A DNA stretch of 64,000 nucleotides from Diphasiastrum complanatum (Eukaryota > Streptophyta > Lycopodiopsida > Lycopodiales > Lycopodiaceae). Under the pieces are notes generated by a model, which saw nothing but the letters and a program-made list of their open reading frames with translations, was not told where the DNA came from and made no database searches. The stretch is taken from positions 51,158,841 through 51,222,840 of the forward strand of contig CM055095.1 in the NCBI GenBank assembly GCA_029204225.1, given 5' to 3'. Positions 33,048 through 43,744 of the stretch are shown in pieces. The translations under genes were made by a program, and so were the position numbers. Position 1 is the stretch's first letter. Each line of letters opens with the position of its first letter.

Positions 33048-33840
33048 AAGTGAAGGAAATCCTGAATTATGGTGCAATAATTCTTGAGCACTTGGATGGA
33101 AAACGATTTAATACTCCGATGAATGGCAGTCGATTACGCAAGTTTTGACAGCCTGCTCCACCAGTTCAACAAGCCTGATCTCAAAGATTTTTTTTTTTAT
33201 TTGTTTTTCACTTTTTTGTTTTCAATATTTGATTGTTCAAATTTTTTGTGAAAAAGACAGTAAAAAAAAAAGACAAGAAAAGAAAAAATGAGAAAAGACT
33301 GATGAGCAAAAGTCAAAAAAGTCATCAGCATGGGAAAAAGAAAGAACAATATTTTTGATGAAAAATGACTTAGAAAATCACTATTTTGGTCAGATGATGC
33401 CTATACAGTATCATAAACTTTTGCTGAGCCTCCAGACTGTACATCCACTTCAGATTTATCTAATTTGGGTTAAGCGAAGGTTCTTGGCCAGGAAAAATCC
33501 ATTTTTTGAGCTAGATAAATGTTCAACAATATGTCATTTTGGGAACCTTTGTCGAGCACCTTACCCTCATTATGAACCTTCGCTAACATGCTAGATGGTC
33601 TTAAAATGTCAAAATTAGGTTGGCTATAAGTTCAAATTGTGAAAAAATGCAGTTATGACAGTACTTGGTCAAAGGTTCATCCTTCGCCATCCTTGGAAAA
33701 CGTTCGTCTGATAGGTTCAAATTCCAAAAACCTTCGCCGAGATTTTTATAGCCTATTTTCACAGTACTGTACATGCCTGCAAATTTTTGTTCAAAACTGA
33801 CCAGCCAAACTAGTATTCAGTGTAATGGACTCTCCAAATT
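33048..33840 (+). mobile_element. Gypsy family G 3' non-coding region
   Basis: After the integrase the sequence is AT-rich, with A- and T-runs (33190-33290), and again carries the family motif gaacctttgtcgagc / aaaccttcgccgag and inverse forms (33475, 33545, 33575, 33690, 33725). No clear PPT or LTR start follows. Confidence 0.5.
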
Positions 33841-33903
33841 CACCTAATCATGAACTGTTTTTTGCTATACATTCCTACGTCTTCCTTTTTGTTTCTGATC
33901 ATC

Positions 33904-35042
33904 ATGTCTTCTATAGATACTTCCCAGTCTCCGCGTTATACTATCCATCGTGATGTCCCATCTGCAACGGACATCATGATACTTCCTAGCACAAGCATGG
34001 TCACTCAGTGGATGACCCTTGCAAAGCTTTTGCTTACTGCAACGGGTATTTATGATAGAGCCTTTTCTGGGAGAATCAATATGGATTTCATCACTCTTGC
34101 CTTCAGTACGTGGAAGGAGGGAAATCCAAATTTCATATCACCTTTCAGGGATCCACACACAAGGTGCGCGTGATTGAGGCCGCCCTTGCTGCCATAGGTA
34201 TAGCATCTGGAACACAAGCCTCACCCAATCATAAGCAGGCCAAATAGGCCATTAAGCCTTACATTGACCTAACCAACGATCTGCATTGGACTAATGATGG
34301 TTACCTCCTCGATGCCATCACTGAGCCTTCCATACATGCTGCTGCCCAGCTCCTGAACAACTTCCTGATGGTTGGCAACCTCAAGAAAGATCGCATCACT
34401 TCACAAATCCTCCATAGGATAGTTGACTCCTATACCAAGATAGCCAAAGCCCCTCTTGAACCATATAACTGGTTCAAGACTATTTCTGGTGAGCTCAAAC
34501 GAGCTATTAAGAGCAATACCAAACAGTAGTTCGCTGTGAGCTCTTTGTTGTCTCTTCTAGCGGCCTCCCACCTTGAAAACAAAATCCATGGCTTCCACTG
34601 GATTCTGTACCTTTGGTCTATGAAGAAGCACCAGCCGAGTCATCCTACCAGGCCTCCAGTTCACATAGTCGACGTCGTCCACGCAACAAGATTGTCATTC
34701 CTGACTCGCTTTCCGTGTCATGACGTCGTATTGGGCATACATCGTCAGCTGCGCTTCCACCCCCTACTGTTGTTTGCACTGAACTTCCTATTACCCCCGC
34801 CTTTGTTGCTTCCCTCACCTCTGCTTACAATCTGTGACTATTGGGGCTACCATTCCCATCACAGCTGCCCAGGCTACCTCACCCCTGCACACCGAAGCTA
34901 TTTCACCAAACACATAGTACTTTATGGATATGTTCGATGATTCCGACCCCCTTGGGGCCTCTGAACTTTTTGAAATGCCCCAGAGCCCTGCACCCTTTGA
35001 AGTCCAATCCCCTGGAAGAGGATTCGAACAAATCCATGATTG
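33904..35042 (+). pseudogene. Unrecognised degraded reading frame
   Basis: I do not recognise this protein. From ATG 33904 the frame gives SSIDTSQSPRYTIHRDVPSA, WMTLAKLLLTATGIYDRAF, then, after a shift near 34125, KFHITFQGSTHKVRVIEAAL, a stop near 34246, AIKPYIDLTNDLHWTNDGYL, AAAQLLNNFLMVGNLKKDRI, a TAG at 34527, further frames with RRRPRNKIVIPDSLSVS, and an acidic end MDMFDDSDPLGASELFEMPQ closing at 35042. Composition is that of a real protein: helical, then a Ser/Arg linker, then acidic. It follows the gypsy integrase on the same strand, so it could be an extra element ORF or an inserted gene relic. No membrane segment or catalytic motif is seen. Confidence 0.45.
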
Positions 35043-35409
35043 AGGTTGCATAACATATTCAATAACGGTAGCCATGTGCCCTCATCCCTTCCATTTGACA
35101 CCTTGGATGGTGGAAGCTTAAATGCCACAAATGCCACATTTCCATTGTACTTCAAGGGCATCTCAGGCACCAGTTTTGAAGCACCACTAACTTCCACCAG
35201 TTTCTTTAGTTTACTCTTAAAGGGCAGTTTATCAAACATCTAAAAAATGCTCAGAATCACATGTTCAGAAGAACGGTCACATGATCCAATATCTCAAGTT
35301 TCTCTTACACCCTCGTCCTCACTAGATACAACCATTGTGAGGTCAACAATATTAGGCAAACTTCTAGAGCTAGCCATAATCTCAAGAAAAATATCACAAT
35401 CTTCAAAAG

Positions 35410-35466
<57 letters not shown>
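35410..35466 (+). repeat. (GT)n microsatellite
   Basis: About 28 pure GT units. Poly-Cys/Val frames over it are artefacts. Confidence 0.95.
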
Positions 35467-35467
<1 letters not shown>

Positions 35468-35499
35468 TGTTTTATTTAATGTCAAGTAAAAACAACAAT

Positions 35500-36460
35500 A
35501 AAAGTTAGAGAGGCGATAAAGTCTGAGTAAAGCATAATATTTATATTAATTTGTGATAGCACCCAGGAAGAAACATAATGACATTGATAAGGGCATGTTG
35601 ATAGAGGCTAGTGAACAGTAGATTATAGTTAATTTTAGAGGGCAAGTGAATATATCTAGATATGTAAAACAACTTCAATATCAAAATTATGTGATGTGAT
35701 GAAATTTATTGCAATTTATGTCATCCGTATTTAAATTTCCAAAAAAAATATTTAATACTTATTGTCACCTAATATAGTGGCTCTATATAGATCTTTGTAT
35801 ATTTTATCCTCCCAAACTTCTGATTGGTATTGGATTGTTTGCAAAGTTCAGTCTAACAAAAACCTTCATTTTTTGAAGCTTTCCAATTTCTTAAATTCTC
35901 ACACATTAGTGATGGTTTTTTTTTGTTGCACAATCCACGTGAATTAATGTATTTTTCAGTATGGTTTTTAGGTATATTTTAACAACCTGTATTGAATGGA
36001 AGCTAATTGAGGTTCATTAGTAATAAAATTATTAAGATTTTAGAGAAACATGGAGTTAGTAATTTGTGGAATAATGATTAAAAGAAAATTCACAAAACTC
36101 ATTAATGCTTCACTCTCATTTTGCCAAGTCTCCTTCATTGATTGGGTTAGTGCATATCCCATGAAATAAAACAAAAATTTGTTAATGAAAACACCAAGGC
36201 CTTCGATTAAAGATTTTGTATTTGATCTAAACACAAGGAAGATAGATAGAAAAAGAGAAAATAACATTATCTATTTAGTGGTAAGAGTTTTAGTAGAAGA
36301 GTTGAGTTGTAGACAATTCTGCAATATGTCAATTTTACCAAAATCATTATCTAGAAACTAGTCACTTCATTGCCAGGAGACGAGAGAATCAGCTTTGAAA
36401 AGTTGGATAGTTTATTCACTAGATACAAACACAAATCTAAGAGTGAGGACTAATTTGTTA
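35500..36460. other. Unassigned AT-rich sequence
   Basis: No domain on either strand. The minus frame 36040-36267 is hydrophobic and AT-driven. It may be the decayed downstream part of the minus-strand gypsy element at 36470-38360. Confidence 0.35.
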
Positions 36461-36469
36461 AGGTATATC

Positions 36470-36830
36470 TTCCACTATACCTTTTGGCCTAACACTTGAC
36501 TGATCTGCCAACTTGATTGCAAAGTTTGCATGTTTCAACTTCGTAAGTCTCCATATTGCACATAACTTTGAAGAAATCAGATTGACTCTAGATCCTCCAT
36601 CTATCACAGATGCCTCTCGATCAAATGTTTATGTTGAATTGGCAGAGTGATATTGTGTTGCTCACTTTCCCACGTTGTCCATGTATTGAGAATCTCAGTT
36701 GACTCTGAAATCCAGCACAATATAAAGGTTCACGTTGGATATTTGACTTTGTCTTAGTCAAACGTTCTGATAATACTTCTTTGGCATGAGACACCAACAA
36801 CAAGAACTCGCCCAGAGTTATATTCATCTT
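36470..36830 (-). pseudogene. Gypsy family G protease, minus copy
   Basis: The minus strand reads VIDGGSRVNLIS, KLCAIWRLTKLKHANFAIKL, ADQSSVRPKGIVEDI. It aligns with the copy 2 protease (VIDGGSGVNLI, LCAKWGLTKIKPVTFAIKLA, MVEDM). DGGS box conserved, next Gly changed to Arg. Frames shift around it. Confidence 0.7.
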
Positions 36831-37056
36831 GCTTAAAAGAATATTTACAATGAGTTTTGTTTATGGGATCTCTGGTTTTGTCATTTTAAAAGGTTCTTCA
36901 CATTGATATAACTGAGTATTTATGTCAATTCTTCGATGCAATCTTTGCAACATATCAGGTAGATTCGTTGGAACAATTGGTACCGATGGATTCATAACAG
37001 TAGCTCTAGCATTCTATAATGCTTCTTCTGCATGGTCTTTGATCCACTACCTCATA

Positions 37057-38360
37057 TTATGATATTTCTTCTTTTCTGATTGCAGCTTCGGATAGACCCC
37101 GGATGTGGAAAGTGACTTGTACTGAATCTACAAATGATGAAACATGAGCAACATCTTTCTGCTTTTGAGCTTTTGTCAAAACCATAACCAATGCAACTAG
37201 TTTGTTTGCTCTTTGCAACTTTGGTCGAACTGCTTGTCTTGGTTTAATGGAAATCATGTTCACCGGAGCAATTGTAGGTGATACTTTTGGTCTAGCTGGA
37301 CAGTCTTTATAGCAATGTCCATATCCACATTCACGACAAAATGAAATGAATTTTTCTTTGTTTGGACATTCTGCTATATAATAATTTTCTCCATACCCAA
37401 AGCATCTGAGTGTTGCTCTTGCCCATTGTCTGGACTGTTGTTGTTGTGCAACAGTATACATTGCATATTACTCAAGTACACCAGAATCTTGATCAAGATG
37501 AACATTCCAATAATACTGATTTGTTGAAGATCAATCATATTGGTTTGAAGTCCTTGTTGTTCTTGAGAAGAAGGCAAAACTAATGGTTCCGGAAAACCAA
37601 GTCCATGCACTTTACCATCTCGTCTGTGCACCCTCATGATATCCATACATGTGATAGCGTTGTTGGATAATTTTGGGAAAAAACAAACAAAATGTTGTCT
37701 CATGACTAGTAGAATTGCACAAATGACAATATGTGTCTGCCATTCACCGCTTCATTGTTGTGGACTCATTTATTGTATGATTCCTAGCATAGATGGCACA
37801 CCAAACATTTTCCCTATTAGGATATAAGTGAAGTAACGTTTTGTCACTAGCTTACTAGCTTGGGCATGCTAATCTTCTAATGCTTTCAATTTAGCATTAG
37901 ACTGAGCTTGCATTTTCTCCAACTGCGTCTATTGTTTTTGGCCAAGCTTCTTGAACTCATCCATCATCATTTCCACAATTGCATTGATATTGATAGAAGC
38001 AATAGTTATAGAAGTTGTGGTAGTCTCATATTGGTCTAAAATCTCCCAAACTCTCATTATACGTGAAATCACTATATGTCATAGATTTTCAAGATCATTT
38101 GATTCATCTTGTATTATTGGCCTTTGTTCATAGTTTGTTGATTAAGCTGGTTTTCTAGTTATTAAGATCGCTTTCTAAGTTATTTTGTTATAGAAGTTGT
38201 GGTAGTCTGCCCTGTTGTATAAGGCAACATTCCAATATGCAGTTCATCATCTGATTCTTCATCTTCGTCTCCTACTGCATCATCCATTGCTTGTTGCAAT
38301 GTCATATATTGTTCTCGACGTTTGAGCTCACACCTGATACTCTTTGGCAATCCTGCTTCT
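37057..38360 (-). pseudogene. Gypsy family G gag, minus copy
   Basis: Reading leftwards: GLPKSIRCELKRREQY, LQQAMDDAVGDEDEESDDEL, MLPYTTGQTTTTS, interruption by 38027-38187, IASININAIVEMMMDEFKKL, KMQAQSNAKLKALED, CHLCNSTSHETTFC, then CFGYGENYYIAEC and CRECGYGHCYKDC knuckles. It parallels gag of copies 1 and 2 but has stops, shifts and an inserted arm of an inverted repeat. The N-terminal half is missing beyond 38360. Confidence 0.75.
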
Positions 38361-38519
38361 ATAACTTAGAAAGCGATCTTAATAACTAGAAAACCAGCTT
38401 AATCAACAAATCATGGACATAGGCCAATAATACAAGATGAATCAAATGATCTTGAAAATCTATGACATATAGTGATTTCACGTATAATGAGAGTTTGGGA
38501 GATTTTAGACCAATATGAG
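38025..38519. repeat. 159-bp inverted repeat with 177-bp spacer
   Basis: 38025-38183 is the reverse complement of 38361-38519 over 159 bp with only a few mismatches and no indels. The left arm sits inside the minus-strand gag, flanked by a 22-bp direct repeat (38005-38026 and 38188-38209, gttatagaagttgtggtagt...). The spacer is gag sequence. The two arms could pair into a long hairpin. Confidence 0.9.
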
Positions 38520-38956
38520 ATTAAATCATAATGCCAAAGGGTTAATGAATCAGGATATGCCATTGACTACAAATTTTATAGTCCTAGCAACTATGGCATT
38601 GAACAAATGGACTCTGCACCATATCGAGTAGTAACCTACTGACAAAGTAGTACAACATGACTGTGACTGGCTCATTCTGGATATGGGGCAGGAAACAATC
38701 ACATTAGCATGGTATGCTTGCTAAGATGTGGGGCCCTTGTATAATTGTAGTCATTATGGAATTGATTCATGAGAGAGTTAAAATGTCTCATAATTGCTGA
38801 GGGTTTCTACAAATGCGTCCAGAAACTTGTTTCTAATTTAGGGTAGCGTTTTCAGGGGTTTCCTTGTTGGATTCTGTCAAGGGTAAAATTTCAGAATGGC
38901 TTGTCGTGTTACAGCAGGATTCCAAGGAATATCATGGAATATGTACCTGTGTGTGC

Positions 38957-38958
<2 letters not shown>

Positions 38959-39011
<53 letters not shown>
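38959..39011 (+). repeat. (GA)n microsatellite
   Basis: About 26 pure GA units. Confidence 0.95.
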
Positions 39012-39013
<2 letters not shown>

Positions 39014-39019
39014 CCCATA

Positions 39020-39660
39020 ATATTATGAACATCACCTTAATCATCTTATTTTTTTTTTAACTTGACCTTGTGATTTTATCAACTAAACACAAACCTAACA
39101 AACATTTATTTTCTATATCTTTTCTGTCAGTCCATTTAGAGCTACTCTATTGGGTCCAATGAGGCCTATGACGCCAACTGCCTTAAACTTCCAAAGTACT
39201 TTCATTGCTGCTAGTTACCATTCTTAGGATCAGCTATAACACAACTGACCTCGACAACAAGTTCAAAATTTAGCTCATTGTAAGCTAGACCTGATGACAA
39301 GACCATAAGGGAGAAGCCGATTGCTCATCAACCTTTGCTGCAACAAACACTTGATGTGGCTATTCAATCACAAGCTGTCATGACTCAATCAATTGTTGAC
39401 AACAATGATCATGCTAAATAAGGAAGAGTTAAGGATATCTAGTAAGGGTTTATTGGCTTGTTCAGTTGTTTTGGCAGTCATGGTCTTATCTAGCTACATT
39501 TAGACCCTTAAAAACATGTTAATTGTTTAAATCCCATCTGAACCATTGTCACAACATCTAGGATCCAACCGCATTTCTACAAAGGAGACCTTAAGTCACG
39601 GGTGCCCCAACCCTCATGGGAGGCTACAAACTTTAATTGAAAACTATGAATACCATTGAT
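39020..39660. other. Unassigned sequence
   Basis: No domain or element end seen on either strand. Confidence 0.3.
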
Positions 39661-39663
39661 GGG

Positions 39664-39977
39664 TCCTCGTTTGGTAGCTTTTACTGATAGAAATATGAGT
39701 TTGTTTGAGGGAGAACTAAGAAAGGCACAGTTTAGTATAACCTGCAAAGCAAATGCAGTATCATGATTTTTTCTTTTTGGATCCAAAAGCGCGTTTATAG
39801 AAACGCTTTTTCCCCAGAAATCCTCGTTTGGTAGCTTTTACTGATAGAAATATGAGTTTGTTTGAGGGAGAACTAAGAAAGGCACAGTTTAGTATAACCT
39901 GCAAAGCAAATGCAGTATCATGATTTTTTTTTTTTGGATCCAAAAGCGCGTTTATAGAAACGCTTTTTCCCCAGAAA
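39664..39977. repeat. 157-bp tandem duplication
   Basis: Units 39664-39820 and 39821-39977 (start tcctcgtttggtagc, end ccccagaaa) are almost identical; the only clear difference is a C within a T-run. Each unit contains an imperfect hairpin aaaagcg...cgctttt. Just beyond the second unit lies cccagaaac-aa-gtttctggg, a perfect 9-bp hairpin, and a similar ccagaaacttgtttct occurs at 38819, which suggests a small dispersed foldback repeat. Confidence 0.85.
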
Positions 39978-39979
39978 CA

Positions 39980-41560
39980 AGTTTCTGGGCAACTATGATA
40001 TGTCTGGTACAAGATAATGCATTGTAGTTAAACACTAGCAAAGCCAAATCCAACGAGGCCTAGCCCATATGCCCCAGAGGCGTTGATATACATTAACATT
40101 TATAATCTTACAATTCCGGTCCACACCATAGGCAGTACACGCAATGCAAAAATGATATAGGCCCTCCATGAAACTGCCAATGTGACCTGTGTATCTAAAT
40201 TATAATCAGAAAATACACGTTAAGTCACAATTCCTAGATCCCCTAGACCTAGTTCAGCTATGTCAGGTTCATAAGTAATGGGTCCAACCTCTTATTATAC
40301 CCATATGTACGATTGTATACATAAATAACCAAAAGGCCCAGATGACTCACACTAACGCATAGGAAATGGACCAAATTCTAGAATTAAGACAGTAAAGCTT
40401 AAGTTGCTCCAACAATGTATGTTCCTTAGGTTGTTGGTCACAATGGGTAGAGGACAGAGAAATGCATCTGACAAAACAATCATCATATGATCTGTAACTG
40501 ATGCCTTGAACTTGCCTCAGAAAACAACTTTGAGGGACTTGTGCCCAATTCAAGCACTACCATTGGAATTCACTCTTGGTGTGCACAATACTTTGTCAGA
40601 ACAAACGAATGAATTGACATCAAGGCACAAGCCACCAAAGTGGGACCAAAATAGTGTTTCACAAAAGCAAACCAACATGAGGTCCCAACTCCTGCTTTTA
40701 TGTCCAGTATAGCCCATTCTCAGAACTCCAATGCAAAAGCAAACTGCATTGACTGTTCACAATGGTTTACTGGCAAACTTGCCCCCTAGAAGTCAAACTT
40801 AACTTCACATTGGGGAAAGGGAAGACTCAACTGCAACACCTTCTAAACACAATCAACGCCCAACCACAGACCATGTTATAAGAACAATGAGACCTGGGAA
40901 TTGTGAGCATAACTCATATACTTCATAAAGTATGCACATCACTACAGAGGAGCAGGCCCCAGGGCAAGGGATACAAAAGCAGAAAACATCTCTCTGGCCA
41001 TAAAACAAGTATATCCGATCCCTCTGCATTCCTCTTAGCAAGTGCGCATATCTACTAGAAAAAAAAAAACACCTTTATGAACAACTACTTTCTTACAAAA
41101 AAGGCTCTTGATGCTTTTTATTAGAAAGACTTCACACCACAGAGATGAAAATATTGAATAGAGCAGAGCGAAAACCTTTACCATTAAAACTGTGTGCACA
41201 AACAAATTTGATATTTTCAAGCAGAGACAATAGTTTGTGATATATAAACCTTGTATACAGTTTTGGACTTCAGACAGTGACTGAAAGGTAAGGATCAACT
41301 GTCATTCCAAGCCTTGCACATGACAAACATATGCTAATTGTGAGGTCCTTTTGCTGTAAGACAGACTTTTGAAGGTAGACCTGTAAACTCAAATTCACCA
41401 ATGATTGAAGTTCATCAAGAATTTTCAAGGGGATGCAAAGTGTAGCAAGCCTACTACTATTCACACTAAAGTGTCATAATTTCTGCCCAATTTGAACTTC
41501 ATGGAGCAATCTGGGGACCAATATGCCTGCTACTGCTATTGCCAGAAACTAAATAGTAAT
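39980..41560. other. Sequence without element signatures
   Basis: About 1.6 kb with no TE domain, LTR or microsatellite. It lies downstream (minus strand) of the candidate host exon ending at 41566, so it may hold its 3' untranslated region and flank. Small frames here show nothing recognisable. Confidence 0.35.
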
Positions 41561-41565
41561 TTCTT

Positions 41566-42117
41566 TTAATCGTAAATAGGATCTTTAAATGATGGATAGG
41601 TACGAACGAAGACCATCTTATTCTCTTCCACAGCATCTTCCCCTTCATTTCCGACTACAAGTTTATTTCTGCCTGAGACTTCATTTACACCCCTCTTTTC
41701 TCTTTGCACCTCTAATTCAAAATACATTGACCACTCAGGATGATCTTCAAGATAAGCATCTGTTACAGTCTCTCCAGCTAATTCGTTGACTCTGTCACCA
41801 ATTGCCTTCCATATTGGCCTTCTTTTATCACCCCTGTGTGTTTGCTGAAATTCCGATGCCTCTCGTGCAATATCCAAAACCAGTCCAAATTTATTATTAT
41901 GCTTTTGCCTCAAGATGTCTGCATGAAGTAGAGTACGCTCTCCAGTGTCCCGAAGAATGTTTACATGGATCTCCGGATATGGAAACATATTTTCTTTTAC
42001 TTGCTTCACATTGTCCTCCTTGCACTGTATAATAAAATCATTTCCTTTCAGATATACTGAGACCATGGATGCAAACTGATGAAATCTCATTGCAGAATCA
42101 CTGAATAGTGACTTTGA
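41566..42117 (-). CDS. Candidate last exon of a host gene, unknown protein
   Basis: An open minus frame of up to 197 codons (42159-41566) ends in a TAA at 41566. The part from about 42117 down follows a pyrimidine-rich tract ending AG (TTTTTTCTCTTTCAAAG), a plausible 3' splice site. The product is soluble and charged, e.g. KEDNVKQVKENMFPYPEIHV, LHADILRQKHNNKFGLVLDI, GDRVNELAGETVTDAYLEDH, PEWSMYFELEVQREKRG, and ends SFKDPIYD. It has no retroelement motif, no stops and a non-repetitive composition. I do not recognise the family. The rest of the gene should lie at higher coordinates; I could not follow it with confidence. The reading as an exon is inference. Confidence 0.5.
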   Translation of the reverse strand, partial: SKSLFSDSAMRFHQFASMVSVYLKGNDFIIQCKEDNVKQVKENMFPYPEIHVNILRDTGERTLLHADILRQKHNNKFGLVLDIAREASEFQQTHRGDKRRPIWKAIGDRVNELAGETVTDAYLEDHPEWSMYFELEVQREKRGVNEVSGRNKLVVGNEGEDAVEENKMVFVRTYPSFKDPIYD

Positions 42118-42159
42118 AAGAGAAAAAACATGGAGCAACTTGAGCATCAGCAGAATCAA

Positions 42160-43020
42160 AACTAAAATTACAAAAGGACTGACATGTTCTGAAGTTTATA
42201 ACCTCCTTATCTGGTCAAATTGAGATATACACAAAGGGTAAACAATAATATGAACAAAAACATACACAAAATCGACAAGTTCGAAAAGTAGATAGCTAGT
42301 AAGAATACAACATGTTTCCTGTAAATCAATATTCTACAACAACCATCTAGTAAAAAAGTCAAAATGTTCTCACTCTTATCGCCCTATGGTCCATGTTAAC
42401 GGCCACATGACAACAAAACATACTTTGTTTTCAATGAACCAAAAAAGCATACAGTTTACAAGAAATGATGGCTGTCTTGGCCCTCATGAAGTTTGAAATG
42501 AAAAATACGCAGCTTATTGGGAAGACTTTGCTTCATCAGAGTTCCTGCGACAAGGAAAATCAATGCAGGCTGTCTTCAATGCTATGTATTCAAGCCTTGT
42601 ATTCCCTTCTCTCCATAGTATACACACTTGCAAGAGAGGAGAGGGATGAGAATGATTAATAGGTGCATACGTGCATACTTTACCTGAGCCAAAAACAGCT
42701 ACTAACCTTGGTCATTGGCATAGTTGCCAGCATACTGTAAGAACATGAGTCTGTTCATGCTGTCATATATGTGTCCCTAAAACTGCTCATACGCCCATAG
42801 ATAATGGGCATAGGGGTCTATATAGATACTGCCAATCTTAATAAAAGCTCTTGCCTAATTCAAGAAACCAATAAAACTAGAAATTTATAGGTCAAGTACT
42901 ATATATATGTATATATACATATTCAGATTTCAAAACTGAAAACACTGATTTTGCAAAAAGTTACAAAACCCACAACATTAGGAGGCTGTTCACTCAAGTT
43001 CCTCTCTACCACATGTCTGG
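42160..43020. other. Intron-like or intergenic sequence
   Basis: No clear exon or element. The plus frame 42465-42659 has no domain. Confidence 0.3.
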
Positions 43021-43730
43021 TGTGAAGAATGAGGCCAACTACTTAAGAACGTACAAACTTAGCATGAATGATAGCAAGTAGCATTCATAAAAGCGACAAA
43101 ATAATCATTCACAAGCATTCTTCAACAAAGAAGACTAATGAAATCAACGGCTGCCGACAGCTAAAGCAGATCTCTAACAAAGATCTCCAATACAAAGATG
43201 GAACTCCCCTACAAAGAGCTCAAGACTCCAAATATCAAGTCCTACTCCAAGGATCAAACTAGGATGCCGAAACCAAGAGAAACAAAAGGAACGGATGGTG
43301 GTTCATTCCAACCAAACCAAACCTAGATCAATCGGATCTAGCCCCCAAGCTATGGTTCACTAGCCATGTCTCAATAGTGAAAGGAATGAAAATGCACTCT
43401 AGCAACATGTAGCTTTCGTCCACTAATCCAAGCTCTCTACAAAGGGAGGCCTATGGGTATACTTATACCTCCAAGCCCTCCCTAGACTAGGAGTAAACTA
43501 AGACAACTCACTGGGACACATCAATAGCCTAACTGGGCCACATCAGCCACTTACCAATGAGGCAGTGCCAGTTCCATATAAATCCACCATCATGGGTTTT
43601 AGGCCTCCAACCATCAACTATGACTCTTTGCCATGAGGGACCCAACCCCTCATGATCATAATTAACTTACGGGTTGAGGTAGGCCTTCTAAACCCCTTAT
43701 GGGATAAAAAATCCAGGTTAGAGCCATGAC
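43021..43730 (-). repeat. LTR of a minus-strand element, related to family L
   Basis: On the minus strand it begins TGTCATGGCTCTAACC, right after purine tract TAAGGGGGGAAGAC (complement of 43731-43744), and may end CATTCTTCACA at 43021. Internal words (ggcttgggggctagatc, ctaggtttggtttgg) are shared with the family L LTRs at 27606 and 56182. It is a 3' LTR, so its interior lies to the right. Confidence 0.6.
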
Positions 43731-43744
43731 AGTCTTCCCCCCTT

